From the NCBI GenBank assembly GCA_026261815.1, contig JAMPIT010000230.1, positions 6,509,001 through 6,573,000 of the forward strand: a stretch of 64,000 bases of DNA, given 5' to 3'. Numbering within the stretch: the stretch's first letter is position 1; each line of letters opens with the position of its first letter. Below the pieces are notes generated by a model. The model searched no databases. It had not been told where the DNA came from and was given only the letters and a program-made list of their open reading frames with translations. This DNA comes from Monarcha castaneiventris obscurior (taxonomy: Eukaryota > Chordata > Aves > Passeriformes > Monarchidae). The position numbers were made by a program, and so were the translations under genes. Below are positions 1-13,735 of the stretch, piece by piece.

Positions 1-1509
1 GTATTGAATCATAGCCACACAAAACACAGAACAAGTCATATATTTCAGAAGTGTGAGTTTGATTTTCACTGCACAGAAACCTAATATTCTGAGATGGAAC
101 ACTTGTTTTGTTAAAATTCTGGTACTCTACCTCTTTATCAGTTCTCTCACTGGCTTCATGCACTTCATTGTCTGTAGGATAAGAAAAGCACAAATACATA
201 GTTATGAAGGGCAAACATCATATACAAAACAAAGACTTCTCATAGGCTGCTTTTTAGCGGTGGCCTTTTTATGTGATTTAAACATTGAGACATCAAAGCT
301 GAAAGGGCAGAGTAGGGAGCACTGTATAATTTGTTACTGTTATTCTAGCCCCACTTTGATAGCAAATTAATGCAAGATCAATAGACAGAGTACTTCAAGA
401 GCCAATGTAATAGTGTTATTTTGCTAATTAAGTGTCAAATCATCATATCAATTTACCAATATCGGAGGAAAAAAAACAGAATAAAATGGCTCTAGCTTGC
501 TGAATGGACATTTAGAGTAAAGGAAAAGGAAACATTCCTCGTATGCATTTTGGTGGAAAAAAATGACATATTTCAATAGATATCATTCGCCAAAATCATG
601 TTACAGCTTAACTACAGTGATAATATCCAGTCACTTCCTTAACCTCCATCAAATAGCACTGGGTTTTTGCTTTATGAACCGAGTGTTACTCATCTTTCTC
701 AGCATGATTCAAGATAAGTCCTCAAGTTTTCTCCTTTTAATCTACAACAAAATCTGGTAATCACAATAACCAGAATATCCCTAACTAGTAAGGATTTCAG
801 TATATCATGAAAACAGACAGTTAAAATCATTTTTTATGACTTCCAGTATCCATTTCTGGTGTACCAGATATTATAACATTCCTAAAATAGAAAATGGATG
901 AGCAGTAACTTATGTTCCACTGTGGTATCCACTCATCAGTGGCAATTACTGGGGCTCCTGAATCTGCATCACTGGGAAAATGTGTGTGCAGACAGAAACA
1001 AATAACCATAGCTCTTCTTATTCCCTAAGCAGGAAAGGGAATGAGTGGGTTTGTACCTGTATTTGTCACAGATTTTCTTCTGCAAGTAACTGTGGCATGT
1101 TAAAGAATGATTATCTGTAAAACATATCTTTTTCTCTGCATATTTTGAAATACATCTTGTAATATAATAATTTCCATTATCATTTTGCTTTAACATCTCA
1201 TTTTCAATAATAGTAAATTAGACCACACAGCATAAAGCAATTCTTATTTCAATATAATTGGGTGTGTAGGTTTATCTTGTTTGTGAAGCTTGAAGACCAA
1301 GTGTTCCCAAACAGGGTTTTTTTGGTAAATAAAGAACCTGCTGTAAAAAGAAAACAACAATCTAAAATTCTGCAGCCTTTTGGGAAACACAGAAACTTTC
1401 CATCCTATCTTCTTTAAAACTGATTTTTAGATGTCTAGCACTAATGTGAAGCAGTAGAGGAAAATCCGGGTAGCTATCTTTTGCTGTACTTAACTTCTAA
1501 AATTAATAC
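1..1509 (-). other. PTPRN2: PTPRN2 intron, 3' part outside window
   Basis: AT-rich intron following the 1510-1764 exon. I looked for the next PTPRN2 ectodomain exon on the minus strand and did not find it. The open frames here (for example 969-1196 and 827-1009, minus) lack convincing splice sites and family similarity. No repeat could be named. Confidence 0.75.
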
Positions 1510-1764
1510 CTGGTATATTAACACTGTTTTCCATTAATCCAGTCTGAACACCTGCCCTTCCTTGAGCATCTCCTTCCTTCATTTGGGCTTCTGTTTTGTC
1601 TTCTTTAGTTTTTCCAGCATTTTTTTCTGTTTCTTCCTGAATGTCGACGCTTTGAATTGCAGTGGCGATTGTATCAGCAATCTCGTCCAGTTCTGTTGAG
1701 CTGAGATTCTCCACATTCACTTGGTGTTTCTCTAGGTCCTTCAATACGTTTTTAATCACTGTCT
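1510..1764 (-). CDS. PTPRN2: PTPRN2 internal coding exon (LKDL / LSSTELD block)
   Basis: This 255-bp exon starts after ...gtgatccAG with AG, completing a Glu codon whose G comes from the 8233-8707 exon, and ends before GTATTA (phase 1 to phase 1). The translation starts TVIKNVLKDLEKHQVNVENL and continues with SSTELDEIADTIATAIQSVD, then a charged Lys/Glu-rich tail. Human PTPRN2 has [37 protein letters not shown] at this place, so hydrophobic positions and spacing are kept. The charged tail (ETEKNAGKTKEDKTEAQ) looks disordered and is poorly conserved. Extending the frame upstream would add residues from intron, and extending downstream reaches a stop soon after the donor. The next exons, towards the transmembrane and pseudophosphatase domains, are beyond the left edge. 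Confidence 0.93.
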
Positions 1765-4700
1765 CTGGATCACAAAACAACATAAGCACATGATTTAGCT
1801 GCATACATGAAACACATGTGCTTATACCTTTAATTTTTCCTAGAAGATAGCGTTCTCTTCATGAAGTGCATCTGCTTTTTAAAGGAAGACATACAAATTC
1901 ATGCTGCATTCCTTACAGAAAACACAGTATTCTTAATTGATGTTAAAGTTTATGACAAGGTGAATCTGTGCCAGGACAGGGGGATGTATGCCATTATAAC
2001 ATGGAATTGTCTGCCCGGGGAGGTGGTGGAATCACCATCCCTGGATGTGTTTAAAAAAAGATTGGATGTGGCACTCAGTGCCGTGGTTTAGTTCAGGTTA
2101 GGGCATGGGTTGGACTTCATGATCTTGAAGGTCTCTTCCAACCTAGTGATTCTGTGATTCTGTGTGATAACCCAGCAAGTTCTCCTTGAGAGAGGGCATG
2201 AAATTGCCACTTTTTCCTTACAAGAAGAACATTGTTTCCTAGTGTAAATTTACTCAAAATCCTGAAGACGACAAGTGTTAAAGTAGCTTAACTTTTTTTA
2301 GCTGCAAAACAGTACAAACAGCATTACTGTTTCCTAGAGATCAGTTTTCTTTGGTGATTTGCTTTCACAAGTAGCTATACATAGTTCTGGAAAAAAATGA
2401 GAGTCAGATATTGTGTCTTGTAATCAAAAATCTCCTCATCACTTAAAAGCAGATGTAAATGTAGGTCCATTATATACATGGATATGTTAAGGACGGAAGT
2501 TCTAAATTGTATTGATTTCTCTTGGAGCATATATTATTTGGCAAATATTTATTTATAGATATAGATTATACAGATTTATATAGCTACATATAGATATAAA
2601 CTTACAGATATAGAACTTGTTTTGGTTTGCCAGCTATTAATGTTTTACCAGTCACATTGAGAAAAAAAAACAAAACAAAACAGCAAAATACCTTTGATGT
2701 GGCAAAAGTTTTGAAGATAAGGAAATTCAAGGACAGTGGATATTAAAGGTGAGTCAGAAGATGGAGCATAACAGCTCCCCAGGGAAGGCACTTTTCTGAC
2801 TGCATATTTGGTATCTATACTTCACTATCAGTCTGTAGAACTGTGCAAAACTAAGCCTAATGTCCCTTGGAGTACAAGACACTGAATGTAGTGCTTACTG
2901 TGGCACACCAAAACCATTTCCAATCATGCCTCTGTTCTGCTTACTCATGTCGATAAGAAATTTAACATACATATGCATATGCATGCAAGCAAGAAAACTC
3001 TTTCACATAGTATTGTGTGGGAAGAGGAAAATAAGGGCTGCTTTTAAATCTCTGTTGAATGTATGAATTTACATATAAGCAGTTTGAAGGCAGGATCCAA
3101 ACTTTTTTCTCAATAGCAATACTCTCCATGTTAAGCCCAGTGGTTGGACATGTTCATCACCTGTAAGCAAGACTTTGGGACCATGCTGTCAGCTTTCAGG
3201 CTCACATAAAAGTCAGTCAAAAAGTAGGAAAATAGGGAAAAACAATGCCATAAAAAGGGCTAAAAATAAGGATTTTTTTTTTCTTTTTCTCACAGCAAAG
3301 GAGGAAGAAGTACACAGAGACTAGAAAAGAAGTAAAAGTAGTTAACAGACTTCCGCTCCAGGGAAGAGGCAGTGGAACATCTGTGATTTTGCAGGGAGAC
3401 AGACATCAATGGCTATTTTTCATTGGGAATAAGAGGCCAAGACCTTGGACACATCTGTCATTTTTTGGACCCCTCAGTTTTAACTGAAGGGCTCACCATC
3501 AGCATCTCACCATCAGCTTCTCAATACCATCTCAAGGCAAAGACTAATTTCCCCTGACCTGACCCATCATTCACCAACCAGACTAATGCCATTTTCCCTG
3601 AACTAATTAGTCCATATAAAGCAAGAAAACTTAAGCAGCTTAAGTAGTAGGTTTACTGTGAGTCAAAGAGGGTGCTGACATACGGGGAAGGTGGTTCTTT
3701 GTTGTACTCTCTTTTCCAGGTAAAAAGGAAACATCTTTCCAATAATCCACTATGATGTTATTAAAAAATTCTACTAATTTAATTATAAAATTCAGCTAAG
3801 CTGGTAAGCTGTGAACTTTTGAAATTTACTTTAAAAAAGCATCATTTTAAGTACACTTAATTGTGACTATCAATAAAAAAAAGACAGGTTATATCTGTGA
3901 TGTTACATCAAACTGTGACAGCCAAAAAAGGTTTTGGTACCATATTGGAATAGCAGAGTGCTTTGTGCAGGAAAGCAAGTGTTCAGAAATATGATTCAAA
4001 TACGTAAACTTAATCTGTGCCAAACTCTCTGGGCCAAGATACGTGGAGGCAGCAAAATCAATATTTAAGTTTGATGGAAGCTTAGCAACACTTCAGAGAA
4101 AACTTTGAAAACTTTCCTTTCATTTTGTTGTACCTGTTCCCTGTTATGAATTTAATAATATAGTAAAAACATAGTGACCAAATCCTTTAGTTTAGGAAGG
4201 TAATCTACAAGAGCAGATTAATCCAAACTGCAACAAAATTTTTCAATACAGTTGATCAACCTGAGTTCAAGTCACTTTTTAAAGAAGCACAAGAGCTACC
4301 TGGGAGATGGCCTCTTGGAGACGATGTTACATGTAGCAGCAATGCAGAAAACTAAGCTGTAGGAAAAAACCAGCACTGTTGGATTACCGCAGGAGCCTTG
4401 TGTCTGCTTAGGTATCATTTCTGTTCTTATCTTTTACAGAACTATTGGACAATATCTTGACAGAAAAGCCTAAATTATTAAAGCAGAGCTAATAAAGTCA
4501 GCAATGAAAAGACAGAATATATGTCAGATCCAAATCAAAACTAAAACTTTACAAATAAAACATGATTTGAAGACAAGTCTTAAAAGAGAATTATATTTCA
4601 GGACATATATAATTAAAAGAGTTACATTAATGTAACACTACTTGATTTTTGTTTATTTCATTTGATTCACAGCCAGCTGTCGAGACCAGCTACTGAGCTA

Positions 4701-7700
4701 CTCAGCAACATGCAGGCAATGTAGGCTTGTCATTTCCCTTCCATTTTTTCCAAAGTAACTTTTCTCTGTACCTATATTTTTAGCCAAGTCTTATCTGGCC
4801 AGTCCATCTCCAGACTCATCTTTAATATCCATTGTCAACAAAAAAGCAGTCTTAATCTCACACAAGTGGGAATGGGGGAACAAGGCAAGGAATAACATTA
4901 AAAAAGAATGGCCACAGGCCCTGTTCCAGATGACACTGACAGGCTCACTGCAGGTTCTTCTGGTTCACTAAAACCTCAGTATTATATAGTATTATGTAGA
5001 GCCTCCTGTTCCTCTAATGCTGGCATTCCTGTGCTGGTCATTGCCACCTGGGCACAGTTCACCAAACAGACTCCTAGATACTGTGTTGACGTGAGTAAAA
5101 CTTTGGCATTATATCTACTTTTATTGAACAACTACAGTGTGACTTAAAATGTCAAGGACCAAAGGCAATAACCAAAGCCAGTAAGTATGAGGAATGACAT
5201 ATTTTTAGTACCCTAAGAGGGACAGCCACCAAAGTGTCTGTAACAGCCTGGTGAAATGCAGGTCTACATAAAGAGTCTCACTAACTTCACAGGGCTACTG
5301 ATATGATATTAATCCTTGTCCATGTAAATATGGATATTTACACTTCTTGTTATGGCACTGGTCCATGTTTGCAATAATTTGTAAATTACCGGATAACGCT
5401 GATAAACAGATAAATACCATTGCATCTGTTTACTGACACCTTTTGGTAATATGATGAATTTATTAAAATCAGAAAATATTGTTGGAGGGAGACCAAAAAC
5501 CAGACGGATACTGCAGTGGCACAGCACTTAAGCAACACATGTACTTGAGCATGCATTTACCTGTGCACAGCTTTTATAGTCTCCCACTGACTCCCTTCTA
5601 AGTAGACTCAGCAATGCTCAGTCATGTTTCACAGGGCTTGTACTGCAAACTAGATTTCTTCCTTAGCTCCAGCTATCCAACTGATGAATGCAAACTGCTG
5701 TTCATAGTTACGCTGGAACCATGATGGCAGTAAAGGCATATATGTCCCAGATTATGTAATTTTTAATATAAGCTCCACCAGTAGAATTCCCTAGTAGGTA
5801 ACAATAGCACCTTATCCTAGGAAAACAGCTTTTTATTGTACAGTATATAAATCATGTCTCATACTCTGCTGGCACAAGAGCCAAAGCCAGCTTGCCTGAC
5901 AGCCACATGGTATGGCAGCAGTAACTTTGCAAGGAGTTCCAGAGGGTGGTCTGTCTTCTTCAACCCCATCACCCTACTGACCACATATTAGCTGTCTCAG
6001 CGGCTGAGCACCATGTGGAATGGTGATCCCAGCTTTGCAAGAGAGAGGATGTATAAAAAATATTTTTGTTCCATAAACATGGAAGTTTGCTATTTTTTAA
6101 GACATCTGAATTACTAATTCTGTGACCTTTTCAAAAGAACAGAGAGACATATTCCGTAATATTTAACACACAAAAAATCAGTAGACTAGAACAAACGACA
6201 TCAAACTGAGCCAAATTCTAAATATGGCTGGTGCAGAGGAGAGATTAACAATTCCAGTATTGCACAGTGACTACAAAGGCAGTACCCACGCACATCATGC
6301 TACTCCTAGAGGTAACAGCTTCCAAATCTGATAGAAAAATAACTCCACATTTCCCTGTCTTGTATTTCTCCCTCAGGGTGCCTTGTTAGTGAATTTACCT
6401 GCCACTGTTTTGCAGCAATTCTCAGTACTAATCTGCTCAGTACCTTCTGGATTGTTCTCCCAGTCCAGTGCTTTTGTCTAACCCTCTGTCAGATGGATCA
6501 GAGATCTGAGCACCCCATGCTTTGCAGTTTTTTTACAGTTCTGTAGTTTATGGAGTGCAAGACACAAACAACCCACAAGCCTACGATAATCCATAAGCAT
6601 AAGAGAGACTGGAGAAGGGTTAAAAGCAGAAAGAGGTGGTGTGGTCAGTCTGGGAAATCTGAATCTAAACCACCTTCATTGCAATGGACAACATTTTAAG
6701 CAATGAATGTACTGGGGTCTGTCCTCACCACTTTCTTGTGAGATTAAGTGGCTCAAAAACCAAATAGAAACCATATTACTTCCTATTCAAACAGTCTTGT
6801 CTATGCAACATTTAAAAGCAAGTGCAATGGCAGAAGTTCCTACAGAGCATATTATGTATGAGAAGTCAAAGTAGTACAACCCAATGAATTGTGAAACATG
6901 TTATTCCCTGTAAGTGTTAAGCATTTTTTTCCCAGTTGGCTCCTACCAGGAAAGGTGAAGTGGAACAGCTGGAGGATAATGAAACCAGCATGTGCCTAGT
7001 TTGTTTTGAGTCTAGCAACAAAATTGTCTAACCTGTGCAAGAGACTTATAGTGCCACCTGGATTTGATTTTACATTATAGTTCATTCCTTGAAACCTATT
7101 ATCTCTGGGCACCATACCAAGAATACTTTCACTTTTGAGCATCCTTTAGATTGCAAGCATTATCTTTCCTCTGCTGCAACTCTGACATTTCTGTGTGTTC
7201 GTGTGTCTTCTAGTTTTGGGGGATTTTTAAAAAAAACAACAAAACAAATCAAAGAGCACTACACTTTATGGATGATAATAACTACAAGAGGGATTCAAAG
7301 GAACCCTCTTACATATCACCAAAATCCATTGGGATAATGGTGACTGCAGTGTAACAGATACAAGTGCTTGACAATGGCTGAGGATCAACTCCTTAATTTT
7401 TCAGGCATTCTGAATCACTGGAATAACATCGATAGTTAGATTAGTTAAAAGAAACAACAAAATGAATCAGAGTTATAAAGTCTACCTGATCCCCAAGACT
7501 CATCTTACAAAGCAGTGCTTAAAGTGTATCACAACATGGGGATGTTACCCTCCATTTTCATTTAAATATTTGTTGAACTATCATGTACAGAGGAAATTGG
7601 GATCCAATCACTGTTAAACAGCATTATAAAAAAAAAAAAGAGATGAAAATCCAGGAAATGGGTTCTTTGTTACAGAATGTCCAGATAAAACTAGATGCAA

Positions 7701-8232
7701 CCCCACCTTCTTGTCCACCTATCCATGGAACTGACAGACTCCTCCCTTCTCTGTGTTCTGTGCCAGAATTCATCTCAATGTTAATTTCTGAGCTTAACTT
7801 TGAATTTTACCCATGGTCCTTGAATTTCTAGTTAAATAAAGAGATGTGGAACAAAACTAGGCATTTCTATATTATCTGTATATATAGTGTGGGATGACTG
7901 CATAAAAACAGATTTGATAGCAAAGATATACCCATAATTATGTGTTGTTTGTAAAATGCTTTGAAAATATAATAAATTACATAAATGCTATGTCTTACTA
8001 AGTGCCATATATTTCTGCACGCATATGGAAGGTGGGCTGAAAAATGTGGGTAGATGTTTGCAAGGAAAGAGTAGCTGGAATGGTGAACATTATTACTGTG
8101 TTATGGTAGATATAAATATGCCAATAGTAGGAGATATATCAAATGTCTAATTTTATTTTCTTTTTCTCAGAAATGCTCAGTAAACATGAGGGAAACTTCA
8201 GGTAAGGAAAAATAAGTAAATATCAACTTTAC
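1765..8232 (-). other. PTPRN2: PTPRN2 intron (6468 bp)
   Basis: Intron between the 8233-8707 and 1510-1764 exons, with GT at the right end and AG at the left end on the minus strand. It holds one CR1 3' fragment (about 1996-2165), an AT-rich GATA-like stretch near 2540-2630 and short poly-A or poly-T tracts. No other gene is supported. Confidence 0.85.
1996..2165 (+). mobile_element. CR1 LINE 3' end fragment with ATTCTGTG tail
   Basis: The plus strand carries the last codons of the CR1 ORF2 protein (NCLPGEVVESPSLDVFKKRL, then DVALSAVV and a stop at 2089-2091), followed by the short 3' UTR (GGTTGGACTTCATGATCTTG). It ends in GATTCTGTGATTCTGTG at 2148-2164, the diagnostic octamer repeat of avian CR1 elements. 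Only about 170 bp remain, so it is a severely 5'-truncated, dead copy. The left boundary is approximate. Confidence 0.92.
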
Positions 8233-8707
8233 CATCCACAATGCTCAGAGGGTCCTTTGGATTATCCTGGGAAGCAGATTTATGACCCAGCATCTCAGGG
8301 GTTGGCCTCAGCACCCCAGGCACAGGCCTTGGCTGGAGCAGCTTCTTCACTTTGAAATCTTCTGCTTTTCCTTTGGGAAAAGTTCCATCAAAAGGACTGA
8401 CTTGTGTAGAGTACAATCTCTCAGCATAAACCTGAGACCCCTTAGTCCTGCTGTGAGGGCTTTTATCGCTGCTCTGTGCCGACAGGTTCTGGGTGATGTA
8501 GGAGTGCAGTGCAGCCATCAGGCTCCTCTGGCCGAGCCCCATTCCCGACTCTGGCGAGAGCTGCTCTGGCTGGCGCTGGCTCAGGGTCCTCCCGTGGGGA
8601 TTCTCAGAGAATTCCTGATGGGATTTGGATGCATGGGCCAAAGGAGGTGATCGCTCTTTGGGGTTTTGCCTCAGGTAGTACCTCATAGGATCATTGTAGA
8701 TGTAGCT
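8233..8707 (-). CDS. PTPRN2: PTPRN2 large internal exon (variable lumenal linker)
   Basis: This 475-bp exon is the largest here. It follows a pyrimidine-rich acceptor (ctgctccctAG) and ends before GTAAAG, running from phase 0 to phase 1 over 158 codons plus one base. The start SYIYNDPMRYYLRQNP has no in-frame ATG at the boundary, so it is read as an internal exon. The recognisable core is LSPESGMGLGQRSLMAALHS followed by YITQN. This aligns with human [24 protein letters not shown]. The flanks are rich in Ser, Pro, Gln, Lys and Arg and are probably disordered, as in the human protein, where this linker varies between species. A Lys-Lys pair lies in the second half. The plus-strand open frame at 8282-8650 is only the antisense shadow of this exon. 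Confidence 0.93.
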
Positions 8708-11700
8708 CTAGGGAGCAGAAGGTGCAAAAAAGAAAAGGGGTCAGTATTGCTTTGTAATTATTGTTGTGCCGGGATCTGGCTTAACCCTTAGTGCTTTACC
8801 AACCTGGAAAACAATAATTGGAACCCATAATGCAAATGCTGACTGCAAACCTCAAACTGTTAAGTGTGCTCCAAAGAGGCACTACCACTTCAGTGCAAAA
8901 ACCCAGTTTATTAAATTATTGGAAAGCAAGAGAAAGAGATTAGAGAGAGAATAATACAACTCCATGTTAACTATGTATGCACTATTTGTATTTAGTGAGA
9001 CAAAGAAAATTTAATAAATACAGTTTCCCTTTGGTTTTTACTTAACCTGTAAGAATAACTATTCTTCAGTTTACTTACCTAAAACTAGTATGTCAAATTA
9101 AAACTGTCATTTTTAAAAGAATATCAAGTAAGTAAAACAATTTTTTGCAGACATTAAATTCTTTGTTCTATTTTAAATGAAAACATTTTTTTCCACTAAA
9201 TTAAATCTCTAATCAATATATCATCTGACAGTATGAAAAAAAGTATAAACAACCTTTAAATTGTTTTTTAATTAAATTATTATTTTCAGGAAAAACAACA
9301 CAGCAAATTAAACAAGAATGTGGAAAACATGTCAATCAAGCTAAACCCACATTTTTATTGAAAAAGTGCTGTGGAATAAAAAGTGGAAAGGTGGTCTTGC
9401 AGTCCAGTTTTCTATTTTCAGTTTCATATATTCATGTACACACCAGATGGACATTCTTTTTACTATGATTTAATCCTAGAGACATTTCTGCTATGATCAC
9501 AACCTGAAGGCAGGACTTTTTGGTTTTTTTAACAAACCAGTTCCATTCTCCTAAATAATTTCAAAAATAATTTTCCTTCACTTCTCGCTAAACACAACTT
9601 TGAACTGACAGGTTTATTTCTATCCAGAATCATTCCAATTAGATTATTTGTTTATAATTCTCTCAGGACGCCTTGCTGAAGTTGCATCCCATGCTGTATG
9701 TGTGTTGCAGGATGGGTCCTGCTTCTCAGCTGTGCTTTCTTGGTTAAACTGTCACACAAACTACATCACAATGGGGCAAACTTAGGACAGGGACTATTTC
9801 AGCTCTCACTGCTGTAAATTATAGTGAATCACTAGTGTCCCTGTGCACTGATGGCAAAATTATTTAGGACAGACAGAGCTGCAAAATACAGAGGGAGTGA
9901 AGAGACTATGCACTCCAGAGGAGAGCAATTAGAAGGATTCAGACAGAAAAATCATTATTTATGTATTTGCTAATGTACTTTACATTACAAACAAAGTAAG
10001 ATAAACTCCTCCAGAGATGAAGAAATAATTTTAAATTTTATCTAGGTCTTAATTTCTGCAAAATAATTTTGCTCTCCATCTGAATAATTTTATTTCTTCA
10101 GATAACAGCCAGTGGATTTTACAATACATATTCATATCCCTTTCTTTCCAAGAAGGTTTTCCTCCCCTTAAGAAATGATTGAAGAGGTTCATTCCATGGT
10201 GCCATATCATGATTTAAATAGAATTATCGTATAGGCAATTTTATTACAGAGACAAAAGGCACTTTGGCCACTTTGGCTTGTGATCTACCAACAAAAGGTT
10301 TCGAATTTCTGCAGTTGGTCTTTAACATAGAAATGTGCTTTGTGAAAGCCAAGAAACTGGGCTACAGTAAGGCAGTGTCAAAGAATATAGAGCTAGAGAT
10401 GAAGCAGCTTTGTGTCTGAAATATTTTAGTGTCCCCTGGGAACTGTATCAAACAGCAGCAGTGCAGCTCTGGTTCAGTGCTCCAGCTGCAGGGTAGGCAC
10501 TGCTCTGATCAGCTCCAAGGGGGAGCCAGTTGTCAAAATGCAAGTTGAACACTGTTTACATGCTTAATAGCAAAGCCTAAATGTGAAAAACTTCCAGTCA
10601 GATGCATTTATTTCCCTATTTCAACGGGTTTTTGCCTGGGGTAATTAATTCTCTAATGATACTCACTCCAGAGTGAGGAGGAACTGCAGAGGATGACACA
10701 AAGCAGCCCAGGACATCCCAAGCAGTTCACTGAGAATTCACATAAGCTGCCATCTGCCTTTCCCACTCCTGTTCTCTCTGCCTTGCTGCCTTCCAGAGGA
10801 CCTTCTGGACTCAAGGGAAGGAAGAACAGGGAGCTGGGAAAGGGAGAAATGTGACAGGGGGAAGAGGACATTCCCCATTCAGCCATGGAAAGGCATAAAA
10901 TTGCTCAATCCAGCTTGGGTAAATGCACCTGAATTTGGATCTATGTCCCATATCCAGCTCTCTCTTTTCCCTCTTAAGCTTTACTAGTAAGTGTTAGAGG
11001 GGAAGAAACTGCTGGATGCTCTCAAACCATGTGAAAGATTAGGGTCAGGAGATGTGGGCTGGCTTTCGATGAGCTATTTAACAAGTCCAAATATCCTTTA
11101 ATATTAACAGATCAGTGACTTTCTGTTCTTGCAGACAGTGAGCACATCAACAAAGAAAAGACCACTAACCCACCAAGTGACTGTGCACAAATTGGATATA
11201 AGTGTGTGCCAGTCCTGGGCTCAGAGCTGCACCTCTATCAGGAAGGGGCAGCTTCTCAGCAGCTTGACAGGTCACACTTTGGGCAGTAAGGGCTGAAATA
11301 TTAAAAGTTCTAATTAAAGCAGAGCACTGACAGTTCAGCTGTCTTCACTCAGATAGCAGCCCATCTGATGTAGCTTACTCTGACTTAATTAAAGGGGTCT
11401 CACAGCTGTATGGCAATCCTGCACTTGCAGGAGAAAAAAAATCCCCTTCCTTGCTGCCCCCATCTCAAACAAAACACCCAGGTGCATATGTGCCACCTGA
11501 CATATGCGAGGTGAAATCCAAGTAAAATTGCAGAACAGATAAATACAATCCTAAACTATGGGTTTGCCTAAGTGGTATAGGAGAAAAACATCTTATTTTT
11601 ACAGAAAAATATAGGACAAAAATATCAGTAATATGTAATTTAGAATCCAGTGGCAATTTACATCTCAAGTTATTAATAACAATTGCAGAGCACTGTGATT

Positions 11701-13659
11701 ATCTTATCTGAAGTGGGTTTTGCAAGCTAAATTCTTGAACATGGACATTGCTAGTTTGATTAATGTCAAAGTTAAATGGCATAATCCATGGTTAGTGAAA
11801 AGAATGTAAATTCCCATGTTGGTGCCTTTGGAGAATTTGAACATTATGGAGAAGCAGAGGGAAACACGGAGCTGGAAATTTTTAAAAGAAAATACATTTC
11901 TGGATTGATTACACTGGATTCCTATAAAGTACTGCAAGTAATAGAACAAAAAACCCCAGCCCAAACAAACATTAAGTGAAATGTGAAAAAATAAAGAAAG
12001 CTCTAGTTACCATATAGATGGTTTACATTGAGTAGGGTTGAAGTAAAAGCCTCTGTTACTACCAGGAACATTTCATTTTTTATCAGTAAAATATTGTTCA
12101 ATTATCTCATGTCACTGATACAAAGCCTTTGAAAAGCACTTTGAATTGCTAAAACCCTCAGTTTTAAAAAAAATCTTATTTCTCCATCTGCACAGGATTT
12201 GCCTCTCCTTCACCACCTTTCAAATAAGCTATCTCAATAATTCACACATTACAAAACATCCACACACACTAATCTTTCTGAAGATGGAATTGTTAGGGCA
12301 ATGTCTTGTATGGTTTAGGTATGTAACTAACTGACATTTTCTGCATGAAAGTTCACAGAAGGGCACATTAAATTACACTCTGCACACTATGCAAAAGTCT
12401 ATGGACTACATGTATTATTAAAAAAACCCAACAAATTAAAAGAGGGGTGCAGGATTAGATACTTACAACACAATGCTGTTCAATTTATCCACTAAAGGGT
12501 AGATTGACTTGAATGTTTTGCCAAGTGCAGAAAGAATGGAATCCAATTTATGACAAAATACTTCCTTTCTTGCACATACATTTGCTAAATCTTGAAGGCA
12601 TTTAGCGCTAACAAAAAAATCCCTTAGAAATGCATAAAGAAGAAATCTTCGTCCCTCAATTTCATTTATGTTTTTCCATTTGATGCATTTGCAGATATTA
12701 ATCCATGTTTGCTACCACCTAAATTTGGTGGGAGCATGATTCCACCTACAACCCTTATTTTATTGTGCCTATTTGAGATATTGACATTATGGTCTCTGAA
12801 ATTAGAAAATAAAACCACAACAAACACTGGAAGGCCCATCTTTACACATGATGGGATAAAATAACATTTTCCAAAGACTCCCAGAAATGAAATTACCTCA
12901 TACCTTAACTCACTGTGTGGAGTGAAAGTTTAGCTTTTTGTACCAGACAGTCTAGATGCTCTGTGACTCACACAGACTTGCCTCATGCAAACTCACTACA
13001 TGGGAGATACATGTACTCATGTGAACCCTCAAAATAAACACCAGCACAAGAGACATTGCCTGATTGCTAAATGAAAGGGTAGACTGTGAATTTGTACTGC
13101 TCAATTTACCTTTAAATTGAGAGAAATCCACCCAACAATGAAACCTGAGGGCCAAATGGGTGTCATGGAGTGGATGACAGCAAGAAATCCCTGGGATGGG
13201 ACTGAGAAAGCAACACAGCTCTGTCCTCAGAGCCTCACAGCTGAAGTAGCAAGTGCTATAACAAAGAAGCCTTAATCCTTCCAGTTGGTGAGCTGCTGTG
13301 GCCACACAGTGCTGTCCTGTCAGGATATCTCAGCAGGCTTCCAGCCAGGTTCAAAGTGAAAGGGGGGAACTCCCTTGACAAACTCTGTGTGCCGTAGACA
13401 TGACCTTACACACTCTGCACCAAATTCAGTGTTAGCTTTGTCTGAAAATAATAACTACAGCCAATGAGAGCTTTTGGTTTTCTAATAATGGAGCAAAAGC
13501 CTTTTCTGTGAGCTGATAATGACCTTTTCACTAACTATAATGATATTACACCATGCACAAACCCCAAGAACTTGGACGACTAATTCAGAATCTAGAAGAT
13601 GGTAAAGAGGCCAAACCAGTGCTTCCTGCAGTGATGGGATAGCAGGAGGCCATAGCCTT

Positions 13660-13735
13660 TCCACAGATTCATAGGCTGAAGGCAACAGGCACCATTTCAG
13701 TCATCTCACCTGACCTACTATTTCATTATTAATTT
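13660..13735 (-). mobile_element. Probable old, diverged CR1 3' remnant
   Basis: The stretch around CAGATTCATAGGCTGAAGGC, followed by ACCATTTCAGTCATCT and CACCTGACCTACTAT, resembles the 3' end of older sauropsid CR1 families (typical form: ATAGATTC, then AAGGCCAGAAGGGACCATT, then ATCATCTAGTCTGACCTCCT). Identity is clearly reduced and the call rests on remembered consensus, so boundaries and family are uncertain. Confidence 0.5.

Noticed and set aside
827..1009. Possible next PTPRN2 exon (DADSGAPVIATDEW region)
   Set aside because: An AG is present, but no good donor follows and the peptide does not resemble the acidic segment expected next in PTPRN2.
8282..8650. 122-codon plus-strand open frame
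   Set aside because: It is the antisense of the PTPRN2 exon at 8233-8707; openness follows from the GC-rich coding sequence on the other strand.
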